From Duffyella gerundensis (lineage in GTDB: Bacteria > Pseudomonadota > Gammaproteobacteria > Enterobacterales > Enterobacteriaceae), in the NCBI RefSeq assembly GCF_001517405.1, contig NZ_LN907827.1, positions 1,184,587 through 1,248,586 of the forward strand: a stretch of DNA of 64,000 nt. Reading direction: 5' to 3'. Below the pieces are notes generated by a model. It did no database searches, was not told the DNA's origin, and saw only the letters and a program-made list of their open reading frames with translations. Below are positions 47,788 through 57,182 of this stretch, in pieces. The translations under genes and the position numbers were made by a program. Within the stretch, counting starts at the first letter, position 1. Every line of letters begins with the position of its first letter.

Positions 47788-49254
47788 CTACTTCCTGATG
47801 CCGTTTTTCCCCAGGCTGCGCCAGATGTGCATTACGGCGTAGCTGCGCCAGGGGCGCCAAACTGCCGAACGCTGCTCTGCCTGCTTCGCGGTCATGCCAC
47901 CGAGATTATTACGAATCACGATATCCCCCGCCGGAAAAGCGTCCGGCCAGCGCAGCGCGCGCATGGCAACATACTGCGCCGTCCAGTCACCGATGCCCGG
48001 CAGCGCTTTAAGCTGGGCGATAATTTTTTGCGGCCATGGGCAGGCATCGAGGATCAGCGCGCCGCTACTGCACGCCTCGGCCAGCGCGAGAATACATTTT
48101 GCCCGGGCGCTGATAATGCCCAACGACGCGATCTCATCCAGCGTGGCATGATGAATGCGCGTGGCGCTGGGGGGCAGTCGGCTAAGCGTCGGAAACGGCG
48201 TCTCGATCTTATCGCCAAAGGCATTGGCAAAACGGCCGCCCAGCGTGGTCGCCGCTTTCACGGTAATTTGCTGACCAAGGATGGCGCGCACCGTCAGTTC
48301 AAAACCATCAAACGCGCCGGGAATGCGCAGGCCCGGAAAATCAGCCACGCTTTTAGCCAGCAGCGGATCCTGACGCAGCGCTTCATCGATACAGGCGGGC
48401 TGCGCATTCAGATCGAAAAGATTACGCAGGCGGCGCAGCAGGGCAGGCAGCACCGGCAGCAGCGAATGGGTAAACTCAACCAGCAGCACCGGCTTTTTCT
48501 GATGATGGGTAACCCGAATCCAGCCCTGATGATGACCCAGCGCCACCGTGCGGCTATAGCTGATATCATCAACATGTTCGATATGCAGCACCGCATGGCC
48601 CCGCAGAAAGTCGAGCATAATCTGCCAGTCAAACGGCGGGCGATAGCTTAGCTCCAGCGTCGAGGTACTGTTTAGCGGCGGTGCGTGCTCATCCACCACT
48701 GTTTTGCGCAGCTGGCTGGGGGACATGCGATAACAGCGCTGAAAAACGTCGTTAAAACGACGCAGGCTGGCGAAACCGCTGGCATAGGCAATATCCGTCA
48801 CCGGCAATGCGGTCTCGGTCAGCAGCTGTTTAGCCAGCAGCAGACGACGCGTCTGACGCAGTTCAAGCGGCGAAACGCCCAGCTCTTTATGAACAATACG
48901 GCGTAGCTGGCGCAGGCTGAGATCAAACTGCGCGGCAATCTCTTCCAGGCTTTCGGTCTCATCAATGGCGCCTTGTTCGAGTCGCTGCACCAGCAGATCG
49001 GCCACCCGATGGCTGTTATCGACCGGCGCATTTCCCGGCGCCAGTTCAGGACGACAGCGCAGGCAGGGGCGAAATTTCGCCTTCTCGGCCGCTTCAGCGT
49101 TGGCAAAAAACAGGCAGTTTTTTTGTAGCGGCGCTTTTACCGGGCAGATGGGACGGCAGTAAATCCCGGTCGAGGTGACGCCGACAAAAAACACACCGTC
49201 AAAGCGCGTGTCGCGAGAAGTAAGCGCCTGCCAGGCGATATCAGAATCGATCAT
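47788..49254 (-). CDS. Ada-AlkA fusion: methyl-phosphotriester-sensing regulator with 3-methyladenine DNA glycosylase
   Basis: A 488-residue fusion. The N-terminal Ada zinc domain (about 1-75) keeps all four cysteines: Cys33 and Cys37 in GIYCRPICP, Cys64 and Cys67 in PCLRCRPE. An AraC-type HTH domain follows (about 85-190, YASGFASLRRFNDVFQ). From about 205 onwards comes an AlkA-type glycosylase with the HhH motif ALPGIGDWTAQYVA and catalytic Asp444 in FPAGD. The Ada C-terminal methyltransferase domain is absent; a separate methyltransferase gene lies divergently 157 bp away. The start at 49254 has an AAGGAG ribosome-binding site; 26 more upstream codons are open but unsupported. Not present in this location in E. 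coli. Confidence 0.93.
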   Translation of the reverse strand: MIDSDIAWQALTSRDTRFDGVFFVGVTSTGIYCRPICPVKAPLQKNCLFFANAEAAEKAKFRPCLRCRPELAPGNAPVDNSHRVADLLVQRLEQGAIDETESLEEIAAQFDLSLRQLRRIVHKELGVSPLELRQTRRLLLAKQLLTETALPVTDIAYASGFASLRRFNDVFQRCYRMSPSQLRKTVVDEHAPPLNSTSTLELSYRPPFDWQIMLDFLRGHAVLHIEHVDDISYSRTVALGHHQGWIRVTHHQKKPVLLVEFTHSLLPVLPALLRRLRNLFDLNAQPACIDEALRQDPLLAKSVADFPGLRIPGAFDGFELTVRAILGQQITVKAATTLGGRFANAFGDKIETPFPTLSRLPPSATRIHHATLDEIASLGIISARAKCILALAEACSSGALILDACPWPQKIIAQLKALPGIGDWTAQYVAMRALRWPDAFPAGDIVIRNNLGGMTAKQAEQRSAVWRPWRSYAVMHIWRSLGKNGIRK

Positions 49255-49317
49255 GCCGTTCTCCTTGCGGCGGTAGTGCCGGACACTAAACATAGCTGGG
49301 GTTTCATCCTCGCACTC

Positions 49318-49356
49318 GCTGTTTTCGGACATTTAATCCTGATGACCGAAAACAGC
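49318..49356. promoter_or_regulatory. Long inverted repeat between the Ada-AlkA fusion and the methyltransferase gene
   Basis: Perfect 11-bp arms GCTGTTTTCGG (49318-49328) and CCGAAAACAGC (49346-49356) separated by 17 bp in the 157-bp divergent spacer. The arm centres are 28 bp apart. This is a good candidate operator for the HTH part of the fusion protein; no classical Ada box (AAAGCGCA) was seen. Confidence 0.6.
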
Positions 49357-49411
49357 CAGCCGGGCGAAAGAAAAAGGTAATAATAGAGGAAAAGCCCAGC
49401 AGGAGAGCACC

Positions 49412-49906
49412 ATGTCCTATTACTACAAAATCACCACTACCCCAGTTGGCGTGCTAACGCTGATCGCCAGCGATCGTGGCCTGGCAGCGATTCTCTGGCA
49501 GGATGATTCACCGCGGCGCGTCAGGCTCGATCCTCGCGTTGAAAACGCCGACCATCCGCTGCTGCTACAGGCGGAGCAGCAGTTACAGGAATATTTTGCC
49601 GGTACGCGCCAGCGTTTTGATCTGCCGCTGGATTTTGCCGGCACCGAATTTCAGCGCAAGGTGTGGGCCGCACTGGTCAGCATTCCGTTCGGTGAAACGC
49701 GCAGCTATAAGCAGATCGCCGAGCAGATTGGCCACCCCAGCGCCATGCGGGCGGTGGGCGCCGCTAACGGCAGAAATCCAGTGTCGATCATTGCGCCCTG
49801 TCATCGTGTTATCGGCGCCAACGGTAAGCTGACAGGCTTCGCTGGCGGGCTGGATATCAAAGCATTCCTGCTCAGTCTGGAAAGCGGCGCATCGCAGGTG
49901 AAATAG
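49412..49906 (+). CDS. ogt: Methylated-DNA--[protein]-cysteine S-methyltransferase
   Basis: A 164-residue suicide repair protein that transfers methyl groups from O6-methylguanine to Cys130 in the [10 protein letters not shown] motif. The [11 protein letters not shown] helix-turn-helix and the [16 protein letters not shown] region are typical. It corresponds to the C-terminal domain missing from the divergent Ada-AlkA protein. An AGGAGAG ribosome-binding site is present. The symbol ogt is by family; it could equally be considered a stand-alone Ada C-domain. Confidence 0.93.
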   Translation: MSYYYKITTTPVGVLTLIASDRGLAAILWQDDSPRRVRLDPRVENADHPLLLQAEQQLQEYFAGTRQRFDLPLDFAGTEFQRKVWAALVSIPFGETRSYKQIAEQIGHPSAMRAVGAANGRNPVSIIAPCHRVIGANGKLTGFAGGLDIKAFLLSLESGASQVK

Positions 49907-50025
49907 CAGGACAGCAGGCCATTATTTGGTTATCTTGTTTAGCATATAAAACAGTGGCGGCAAAAAACCGCATTTCAGCCACCATAAATGCCAACTTCGT
50001 TAAGTCGAAGAAACGAGAGCGCCTG

Positions 50026-51087
50026 ATGAGCCTGATGTTTGATCCTGAATCTGCTGTCTATCCTTTTCCGCCTAAACCCGCGCGTTTGAACGCTGAGCAG
50101 AAGGCGGACTACCGCACGCGCATTAAAGCGCTGCTGAAGGCGCGAGATGCGGTAATGGTTGCCCACTATTACACCGATCCTGAAATTCAGTCGCTGGCGG
50201 AAGAGACCGGCGGCTGCGTGGCGGATTCGCTGGAAATGGCGCGCTTTGGCAGCCAGCATCCAGCCAAAACGCTGCTGGTGGCGGGCGTGCGTTTTATGGG
50301 CGAAACGGCAAAAATTCTTAGCCCGGAAAAAACCGTATTGATGCCGACGCTGGCGGCAGAATGCTCGCTGGATCTGGGCTGTCCCATTGAGGCGTTCAAC
50401 GCCTTCTGCGACGCGCATCCCGATCGCACCGTGGTGGTTTACGCCAACACCTCAGCGGCGGTAAAAGCACGCGCTGACTGGGTTGTCACCTCCAGCATCG
50501 CCGTTGAGCTGATTGAGCATCTCGACAGCCTAGGGCAAAAAATCATTTGGGCACCCGATCGTCATCTTGGCCGTTACGTTACGCAGCAGACGCAGGCCGA
50601 CGTGCTCTGCTGGCAGGGCGCGTGTATCGTGCACGATGAGTTTAAGGTGCAGGCGCTACAGCAAATGAAAGCGCTCTATCCGCAGGCTGCGGTGCTGGTG
50701 CACCCGGAGTCGCCGCAGGCGATTGTCGAACTGGCCGATGCGGTGGGTTCCACAAGCCAGCTGATTCAGGCAGCAAAGACGCTGCCGCATCCGCAAATGA
50801 TTGTGGCTACCGATCGCGGCATCTTCTACAAAATGCAGCAGGCGGTGCCGGAAAAGAAGCTGCTGGAAGCGCCAACTGCCGGAGAGGGCGCGACCTGCCG
50901 CAGCTGTGCGCACTGTCCGTGGATGGCGATGAATGGCCTACAGGCGATTGCCGACGGGCTGGAGCACGGCGGCGCGCAGCATGAAATCCATATTGATGCA
51001 GCGCTGCGCGAAAGGGCGCTGGTGCCGCTGAACCGCATGCTATCCTTTGCGGCGGAACTTAAACTCAAGGTCAAAGGCAACGCCTGA
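50026..51087 (+). CDS. nadA: Quinolinate synthase A
   Basis: Makes quinolinate from iminoaspartate and dihydroxyacetone phosphate in de novo NAD synthesis. 353 residues from the ATG at 50026, which aligns with the E. coli start (MS-MFDP); the frame from 49954 has no homologous extension. The [4Fe-4S] cysteines fall in [18 protein letters not shown] and [22 protein letters not shown] near the N-terminus is typical. It is followed by pnuC after 20 bp. Confidence 0.97.
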   Translation: MSLMFDPESAVYPFPPKPARLNAEQKADYRTRIKALLKARDAVMVAHYYTDPEIQSLAEETGGCVADSLEMARFGSQHPAKTLLVAGVRFMGETAKILSPEKTVLMPTLAAECSLDLGCPIEAFNAFCDAHPDRTVVVYANTSAAVKARADWVVTSSIAVELIEHLDSLGQKIIWAPDRHLGRYVTQQTQADVLCWQGACIVHDEFKVQALQQMKALYPQAAVLVHPESPQAIVELADAVGSTSQLIQAAKTLPHPQMIVATDRGIFYKMQQAVPEKKLLEAPTAGEGATCRSCAHCPWMAMNGLQAIADGLEHGGAQHEIHIDAALRERALVPLNRMLSFAAELKLKVKGNA

Positions 51088-51107
51088 GACCCTTCTGAAG
51101 GTGCGCT

Positions 51108-51830
51108 ATGGATTTCTTCAGCACGCAAAATATTCTTGTTCATATCCCTCTGGGCACCGGCGGCTACGATCTCTCGTGGATTGAGGCGGTCGGCACGCTG
51201 GCCGGACTGCTCTGTATCTGGCTGGCCAGTAAAGAGAAAATCATCAACTATCCGTTTGGCCTGCTGAACGTGGTGTTGTTCGCCATTATCTTTTTCCAGA
51301 TTCAGCTTTACGCCAGCCTGCTGCTACAGCTCTTTTTCTTCGCCGCCAACCTTTATGGCTGGTACGCCTGGAGCCGGCAAACCAGCGATAACCAGACGGC
51401 GCTGCGCATTCGCTGGCTGTCGTTGCCCAGCGCCATTGGCTGGGGTCTTGCCTGCGTGGTCGGCATCGGCCTGATGACGCTCTATATCAATCCGGTATTT
51501 GGCTTTTTGACCCGCATCGCCGTGAACCTGATGCAGGGCATGGGTATGCAGGTGGCGATGCCGACGCTGCAACCCGACGCGTTTCCATTCTGGGATGCCT
51601 GCCTGATGGTGCTGTCGATTGTGGCAATGATTTTAATGACGCGGAAGTATGTGGAGAACTGGCTGCTGTGGGTGGTGGTCAACGTGATCAGCGTAATGAT
51701 TTTTGCCCGTCAGGGCGTTTGGGCGATGTCGCTGGAATATATGATTCTAACCGTGATCGCCCTTAACGGCACACGGTTGTGGATGCAGAGCGCCCGCAAA
51801 CAGGGTTCACGGGCGCTATCGACTCAGTGA
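51108..51830 (+). CDS. pnuC: Nicotinamide riboside transporter PnuC
   Basis: A 240-residue membrane protein with about seven hydrophobic helices that imports nicotinamide riboside for NAD salvage. The family stretch [15 protein letters not shown] and the [14 protein letters not shown] helix are present. It forms the nadA-pnuC operon, normally repressed by NadR in E. coli. Its last codons overlap the 3' end of the convergent zitB by 7 bp, leaving no room for a terminator between them. Confidence 0.96.
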   Translation: MDFFSTQNILVHIPLGTGGYDLSWIEAVGTLAGLLCIWLASKEKIINYPFGLLNVVLFAIIFFQIQLYASLLLQLFFFAANLYGWYAWSRQTSDNQTALRIRWLSLPSAIGWGLACVVGIGLMTLYINPVFGFLTRIAVNLMQGMGMQVAMPTLQPDAFPFWDACLMVLSIVAMILMTRKYVENWLLWVVVNVISVMIFARQGVWAMSLEYMILTVIALNGTRLWMQSARKQGSRALSTQ

Positions 51831-52771
51831 TGGGCGTGGGCATGCGCATGATCGTGATGCGCATGTTCCTGCGCTGCGCCAAGATCACAATCGTGACCGG
51901 CACAGGCCTGATACTCCATCTGCACCGTGGCATGCGCAATCTGGCAAGTTTCATGCAGGTAGTGATGAATGCGGTGCAGCAGCGCGTCATGGTCGTGCGG
52001 CGGAATCACCTGCACATGCAGCGTTAATACCGGCTTCTCGCCAACTTGCCACAAATGCAGATGGTGCACGTTACGCACTTCAGGAATATTACGCGTGATA
52101 TCGCGCGCCAGTTTATCAACGTTAATCGACGCTGGCGCGCCTTCCAGCAGCTCATGCAGGCTTTCGCGCAGCAGCGCCCAGCCGCTACGTAACACCAGCA
52201 GCGACACCAGAATCGACAGAATCGGATCGGCAGGCGTCCAGCCGGTGTACATGATCACCAGCGCCGCAACAATGGCACCCACCGACCCCAGCAGATCGCC
52301 CATCACATGCAGCGCCGCCGCGCGCACATTCAGGTTTTTCTCTTCACTACCGCGATGCAGCAGCCAGAAAGAGAGCAGATTAGCCAGCAGCCCGGCAATG
52401 GCGATACCGAGCATCATGCCGCCTGCTACCGGCTGAGGTTGATAAAAACGTCGTACCGCTTCCCAGACGATCAGCGCGGTAATCACCAGCAGCGCCAGCG
52501 CGTTAACAAAGGCCGCCAGCGTGGTCAGGCGCAGCATGCCAAAGGTATGACGCGCGTTGGGTTTGCGCCGGGCGAACTGTACGGCCAGCAGCGCCATCAG
52601 CAGCGCGGCGGCATCGGTAAGCATATGGCCGGCATCAGCCAGCAGCGCCAGCGAACCGGAAAGCCAGCCGCCAACCACTTCGGCAACCATAAACAAGGCG
52701 GTAACGGAAAATGCCGCCAACAGGCGTCCACGGTTAGCGTCGCCTTCACCGTGGGAATGAGTGTGCGCCAT
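51824..52771 (-). CDS. zitB: Zinc efflux transporter ZitB (CDF family)
   Basis: A 315-residue cation diffusion facilitator that exports Zn(II) in exchange for protons. Six transmembrane helices; helix II carries [11 protein letters not shown] and helix V DLLGSVG, the metal-site motifs. Histidine-rich ends ([10 protein letters not shown] and [13 protein letters not shown]) fit metal capture. The cytoplasmic C-terminal domain includes [13 protein letters not shown]. Its ATG lies inside the 3' end of the kinase gene (26-bp overlap) behind a GGAG, so it is translationally coupled to the two-component genes, which E. coli zitB is not. Confidence 0.96.
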   Translation of the reverse strand: MAHTHSHGEGDANRGRLLAAFSVTALFMVAEVVGGWLSGSLALLADAGHMLTDAAALLMALLAVQFARRKPNARHTFGMLRLTTLAAFVNALALLVITALIVWEAVRRFYQPQPVAGGMMLGIAIAGLLANLLSFWLLHRGSEEKNLNVRAAALHVMGDLLGSVGAIVAALVIMYTGWTPADPILSILVSLLVLRSGWALLRESLHELLEGAPASINVDKLARDITRNIPEVRNVHHLHLWQVGEKPVLTLHVQVIPPHDHDALLHRIHHYLHETCQIAHATVQMEYQACAGHDCDLGAAQEHAHHDHAHAHAHH

Positions 52772-55700
52772 AAGACTCCAGAGTAAGTAACAAACGATCG
52801 GTTAATGATATCAGTAATTTCGCCTCTGCCTGGCTGAGGTTGTGCTGTTTAGCACAATCGATCAGCTGCTGACAGAGCCGCTCTCCCTGCGACTGGCCCA
52901 GCAGTAACCAGCTGCCTTTCATGCGGTGTGCAGCCTGTTCAATCGTCGCATAGTCGTTCTGAGCGATGGCAGCTTGCAGCGCCTCGCGGTCGGCAAGAAA
53001 GGTCTGATGCAGCGTCTGGCAAATGCGCGGAATAAATGCCTCGTTATCACTGGCCAGACGACGGATATCCGTGCTGAGATGCTGCAAAGGATCGCCAGGC
53101 AGCGTGTGCAGAATTGCCGCCAGCGCTTTCTGGCTTACGGGTTTCAGCAGCAGATGATCAACGTGCCTCATCGCCGCCGTATCATCAGGCATCTGCGCAT
53201 CTGCGGTACACAGCACCAGCAGCGCGCGCTGCGTGCGCTGGCGTTCACGCCGCCGCAGCAGGGCGGCGAGCAGCAGGCCGTCGGGGCGCGGCATCATGCG
53301 ATCGATAAACAGCAGATCAAACGGCTGACGAGCATCGGCGGCCAGCAGCGCACGGCCATCCGCGTAACATTCGGCATTCACCCCCAGCGCCGCCAGCTGC
53401 TGCGCCATCACCAACAGGTTTGTAGGGTTGTCATCGACAATAGCGATGCGGCAGTGACTGCGGTCAGCGAATGACAACGGCGCTTCCTCTGCGGTTGGCG
53501 CCATGGCGGGAGCCAGCATCAGTGGCAGAGTCACGCTGACCTCGGTGCCGCTGCCCGGCGCGGAGGTGAGGGTGATGGTGCCGCCCATGCGCGTAACCAA
53601 TTCCCGACAGATCGACAGGCCAAGCCCGCTACCCTGCACGCGCCGGGTTTTGCCCGAGGGTGCCTGATACCAGGGTTCAAACAGCCGTGCCTGCTCTTCC
53701 TGCGCAATACCAATGCCGCTGTCAACCACCCGCAGGCTGATCTGTTCATCAACACTCAGCGTTACAGTAATCGAGCCGCTACGAGTAAATTTAATCGCGT
53801 TGCCGATCAGATTGACCGCGATCTGCTGCAGTCGGGCACTGTCGATCCACACCGCAGGCGGCAGCGCTGAGCCTGGCGCAACGATCAACCGCGGGCCGTC
53901 GGCTGGCATCAGCGGCTGATAAAGATCGTTGAGCTGCTCCAGCCAGCGGCGAAGATCCACCACTTCTGGCGTCAGGCTAAAGGTGTTGCTCTCAATTTTT
54001 GCATGATCCTGCAGATCGTTCAGCAGCGTCATCAGCGAGCGGGCGCTGCTGTGCACGATCGCCAGCCGCTTGTTGGCAGTTGATTGCTGGATCTCCAGCT
54101 CCAGCAGGCCGAGAATCGCCTGCATCGGCGTGCGCAGCTCATGGCTGACCGTAGCCAGAAACTGACTTTTCATCTGGCTGGCGCGCTCCGCTTCCGCCCG
54201 CTGGCGCTCAAGGGCGAGACGCTGCTGCTGTTCCCGGCGCTGTTGCAGATAACGGCGCGCCAGCAAAATCAGCAGGATGACAATCGCCAGCAACGCAGCC
54301 AGCAGCAGCAGCTGTGATACCGAGCGCATCATGGTGTCCCCGGTATTGATGCGGCTGTTGTTGCTCCAGTAGTCGCGCAGGCGCTGCTGCGTATCGGCCG
54401 GCACCAGCAGCAAGCCTTTATCCATAATCTGCCGCAGCAACGGTGCCTGTGCGCTGACGCCAAAGGCGATCGGCCAGGCGGTATCGCTGGCGGCGAAAGC
54501 GAGTTGTAGCGTGGCGTTATAGCGCGCGGCAATCAGCCAGCGCGCCGATAAGACATTATCCACTACCGCATCGATCTGCCCGCTGTTCAGGGCATCATAA
54601 AGCGCGGTGGGCGTATCGAACTCACGCACCTGAATGCCCGCTGGCACCAGCTCACGTCCCAGATCGCCACGCCGCACGCCGACGCGCTGACCCTGCAAAT
54701 CCTGCCAGCGCGCCGCGCGCGAGGACGGCATGCGGGTATAAACGCCCCATAACGCTCGCCACACCGGCAGGGTGGCGTTATTGCCTTCGGTGCCAGTGAG
54801 TGGGTGCATCAGCTGGAGATCGACGCGTGACTGGCTCAGCAGCTCAGCGGCCTGCTGCGGGTTATCCACCCAGTGCGGCTGAAAAGTCAGGCCGGTGGTT
54901 TGTGCGACCGCATTCAACAGCTCCACGCTGTATCCGCGCGCCATGCCGTTGCTGTCACGGTAGCTCCACGGATAATCATCGCGCAGCGCGGCATAGGTGG
55001 CCTGCGGATGCTGCTGTAACCAGTTCTGCTCCAGTGCGGTCAGCGGGCTGGTGCGGGTATCCTGATAACGCGGCTGCGGCGTGTTCCAGCGGTTTTCAAT
55101 CGCGTTGACCATATCCAGCGGCAGCTGGCGTAACGTGGTATTCAGCCGCGCAATTAACGCCCGATCGCTGGCGGCCGCCACCAGATCGCGCTGACCTGGC
55201 TCGAGCGACGAGGCCAGCTGATAAATTTGCCCCTGCTGCAGCTGGCTAAGCAGAAAGCCTGCGGTGGTTTCATCGGCCACCACATAATCGCTGCGCTGAT
55301 TCAGCAGCGCATAGAGCGCCTGAAGATCGTTATCAAACAGTCGCCAGTGATGGCTGGCGGCAAAGTCCGGGTTGAGCAGCGCGTAAGATTCCCGGCTGAT
55401 CGCCAGCTGCGCCTCGCGCGAGTTAAACATCACCGGACGCTGATTGCTGCGGCTGCGATAGATACGCAACGGGCTGGAAAACCACGGCTGGCTGATGGCA
55501 AGCTGCGTGGGCAACAGCGGTTTGGGTACGCCGAAGATCAGATCAATTTTGCCCTGTTGCAGTGCAGCCAGCAGAGCAGGCAGGTCGGCGTAGCCGTTGA
55601 TGGTGAGCTGCAGGCCGTGATGATGAGCGATGGCGTTCAGATAGTCGGCGTTGACGCCGTAAAGATCGCTGCCCACCACGATGTTCCACGGTGAGCCGTT

Positions 55701-55859
55701 GTCCTGCAAAATGCCGACGCGCAGATTTTTGTCAGGCCAGCTGATCTTCTCCTGCGCGGGCAGCAGCATCTGTGGCGGCAGCGTGATGCTGCTCACCGCA
55801 TGCAGTGCGGCCTGAGCACAGAAACACCACAGCAGGAGCAGCCAGGCAATGTGTCTCAC
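52746..55859 (-). CDS. EvgS-like hybrid sensor histidine kinase
   Basis: A 1037-residue inner-membrane phosphorelay sensor. After a signal peptide (about 1-18) come two periplasmic solute-binding (SBP_bac_3) domains at roughly 45-265 and 285-500, one transmembrane helix at 514-535, HisKA with His573 ([12 protein letters not shown]), HATPase ([23 protein letters not shown]), a receiver with Asp853 (LLFIDRMMP) and an Hpt with His978 (AAHRMKGSW). The whole relay is intact. EvgS/BvgS have a similar layout, but no PAS domain is visible here between the membrane and HisKA. The signal is unknown; the SBP domains suggest a small periplasmic ligand. It overlaps the regulator by 4 bp and zitB by 26 bp. 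Confidence 0.93.
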   Translation of the reverse strand: MRHIAWLLLLWCFCAQAALHAVSSITLPPQMLLPAQEKISWPDKNLRVGILQDNGSPWNIVVGSDLYGVNADYLNAIAHHHGLQLTINGYADLPALLAALQQGKIDLIFGVPKPLLPTQLAISQPWFSSPLRIYRSRSNQRPVMFNSREAQLAISRESYALLNPDFAASHHWRLFDNDLQALYALLNQRSDYVVADETTAGFLLSQLQQGQIYQLASSLEPGQRDLVAAASDRALIARLNTTLRQLPLDMVNAIENRWNTPQPRYQDTRTSPLTALEQNWLQQHPQATYAALRDDYPWSYRDSNGMARGYSVELLNAVAQTTGLTFQPHWVDNPQQAAELLSQSRVDLQLMHPLTGTEGNNATLPVWRALWGVYTRMPSSRAARWQDLQGQRVGVRRGDLGRELVPAGIQVREFDTPTALYDALNSGQIDAVVDNVLSARWLIAARYNATLQLAFAASDTAWPIAFGVSAQAPLLRQIMDKGLLLVPADTQQRLRDYWSNNSRINTGDTMMRSVSQLLLLAALLAIVILLILLARRYLQQRREQQQRLALERQRAEAERASQMKSQFLATVSHELRTPMQAILGLLELEIQQSTANKRLAIVHSSARSLMTLLNDLQDHAKIESNTFSLTPEVVDLRRWLEQLNDLYQPLMPADGPRLIVAPGSALPPAVWIDSARLQQIAVNLIGNAIKFTRSGSITVTLSVDEQISLRVVDSGIGIAQEEQARLFEPWYQAPSGKTRRVQGSGLGLSICRELVTRMGGTITLTSAPGSGTEVSVTLPLMLAPAMAPTAEEAPLSFADRSHCRIAIVDDNPTNLLVMAQQLAALGVNAECYADGRALLAADARQPFDLLFIDRMMPRPDGLLLAALLRRRERQRTQRALLVLCTADAQMPDDTAAMRHVDHLLLKPVSQKALAAILHTLPGDPLQHLSTDIRRLASDNEAFIPRICQTLHQTFLADREALQAAIAQNDYATIEQAAHRMKGSWLLLGQSQGERLCQQLIDCAKQHNLSQAEAKLLISLTDRLLLTLESYGAHSFPR

Positions 55860-56446
55860 TGCTGTGCTTTCCAGATTTCAGCCAGCTCAACCACCGAACG
55901 GGCGCCGGTTTTATCCAGAATGTTTTTCTTGTGGGTGCTAACGGTTTTATTGCTGATGTGCAGCTGTCCGGCAATTTGCAAATTAGAGAAGCCGCGGGCC
56001 AGCAGGCTAAGAATCTGCTGCTCTTTCGCGGTTAACAGCGAAGACGCCTCTTCCGGCTCAGCCAGAGGTGGAAAGGCAAGATGGCCGCCGAGCACGGCGA
56101 GAATGGCGGACAGCAGCTGCGCCATGGTCTGACTTTTTACGATATACCCGGCTGCGCCCGCCGCCATAGCGGTACGAATGGCGTGCTGATCCTGTTGGGC
56201 TGAATAGATCAGCACCTTCTGCTGCTCGTCATGCGCTTTGATGCGGCGCAGCACTTCCAGGCCATTACTGTCCGCCAGGCTGACATCCAGAATGATCAGA
56301 TCAACGGCGCGCGTGCTCAATACTTCACGTGCTTCAGCGGCGGTAGCCACGGAAATCAGGGTCAGCGGAACAGGAGAATGAGGCAGGGCGGCTTCTAATG
56401 CGACATGTACCAGCGGGTGATCGTCAATTAACAACAGAACGGCCAT
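55856..56446 (-). CDS. EvgA-like LuxR-type response regulator
   Basis: A 196-residue NarL/FixJ-family regulator. The receiver domain (1-120) has acidic Asp8/Asp9, phosphoacceptor Asp54 (LIILDVSLAD) and Lys104. The LuxR-type HTH at about 135-190 reads LTAKEQQILSLLARGFSNLQIAGQL. Partner of the downstream hybrid kinase (ATGA overlap). Regulator first, kinase second is the evgAS/bvgAS order. Targets are unknown; the coupled zitB is the obvious first candidate. Confidence 0.93.
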   Translation of the reverse strand: MAVLLLIDDHPLVHVALEAALPHSPVPLTLISVATAAEAREVLSTRAVDLIILDVSLADSNGLEVLRRIKAHDEQQKVLIYSAQQDQHAIRTAMAAGAAGYIVKSQTMAQLLSAILAVLGGHLAFPPLAEPEEASSLLTAKEQQILSLLARGFSNLQIAGQLHISNKTVSTHKKNILDKTGARSVVELAEIWKAQQ

Positions 56447-56508
56447 AGCGATGTTCCAGCAATCTTTGGGGCATCAGCATAGCGAAAAGCGGAGGGGCAA
56501 TAAAGCAA

Positions 56509-56530
56509 ACGGAGAGCTTGCGCTCTCCGT
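56509..56530 (-). terminator. Probable terminator of ybgS
   Basis: Perfect 9-bp arms ACGGAGAGC/GCTCTCCGT with a 4-nt loop 8 bp after the ybgS stop. The following minus-strand sequence is T-rich (TTGCTTTATT) but not a pure T-tract. Confidence 0.6.
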
Positions 56531-56537
56531 CGGGGAA

Positions 56538-56888
56538 TTACTGTGTGGTGCCGTCAGTTTTGGTGTTCACTTCACCGCCGCCAACCTTGGTCTCAACCTT
56601 GCGGTTGATGTTCGGGCATTTGCCATCTTTACACTGCGCGTTCTGATCGATTTCATCAGCGGTCATGTGCTTGCTGCTGTGCGTGGAACTGCTGTGAGAG
56701 GTCCCGCTACCGTTGTTGATTTTGTTGTTATCAACGTTGTTCGGTGGCAGATTCTCTTTTGCGCCTGGCGCCACGGCACCGGCATCTGCAGCCTGATTAG
56801 ACGTCCCGTTGTTGCCGCCTGCGGCCATCGCTGCACCACTACCCAGAGTCATTGCTGCTGCCAGACATACCATTGCAATCTTATTCAT
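56538..56888 (-). CDS. ybgS: YbgS-like periplasmic protein
   Basis: A 116-residue secreted protein. Signal peptide residues 1-22 (cleavage after AMA), then a low-complexity Asn/Ser/His-rich region and a conserved tail CKDGKCPNINRKV...TKTDGTTQ with one Cys pair. The tail and the APNNVDNN-like segment match E. coli YbgS (126 residues). The function is unknown. In E. coli it lies directly upstream of zitB; here the two-component genes separate them. The Shine-Dalgarno GGGAG precedes the ATG. Confidence 0.9.
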   Translation of the reverse strand: MNKIAMVCLAAAMTLGSGAAMAAGGNNGTSNQAADAGAVAPGAKENLPPNNVDNNKINNGSGTSHSSSTHSSKHMTADEIDQNAQCKDGKCPNINRKVETKVGGGEVNTKTDGTTQ

Positions 56889-57093
56889 AATTATACTCCC
56901 GTTAATTATTCATTGTTGCTCTGCCAAACCCGTGCGTGCAGTTTGCCGAGAAATCAGGCGCCCAACGAGCGTATGGCCCGCTATGGCTGACAAAGAAGAT
57001 AAAAGATGATTAAAACACCGTGTTCCAGAGTGCTTACGCTTAAAAGTGTAGTAAACGGCGGCAAAAGTGCAAATCAGCCTGCGAATCAACGCC

Positions 57094-57110
57094 GGTAAAG
57101 TGCATTTACA
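57094..57110 (+). promoter_or_regulatory. Weak TyrR-box-like dyad upstream of aroG
   Basis: GGTAAA and TTTACA lie 5 bp apart, against the TyrR consensus TGTAAA-N6-TTTACA. The spacing is one short and one position differs. E. coli aroG is repressed by TyrR with phenylalanine, so the location is sensible but the match is weak. Confidence 0.3.
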
Positions 57111-57182
57111 GCGCGGGATCGAAGAGATAAATTGAACGGGTTGTGCCCGGACGCATCGGGTAAGAAAATCAATGGAAACCCT

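Noticed and set aside
47645-47860. Minus-strand 71-codon frame between the tRNA cluster and the Ada-AlkA gene
   Set aside because: Overlaps the decayed repeat and the 3' end of the Ada-AlkA gene in another frame; no support for translation.
47788-49332. Upstream start at 49332 for the Ada-AlkA fusion
   Set aside because: The extra 26 codons have no family counterpart and would include one arm of the inverted repeat; the ATG at 49254 has an AAGGAG site at proper distance.
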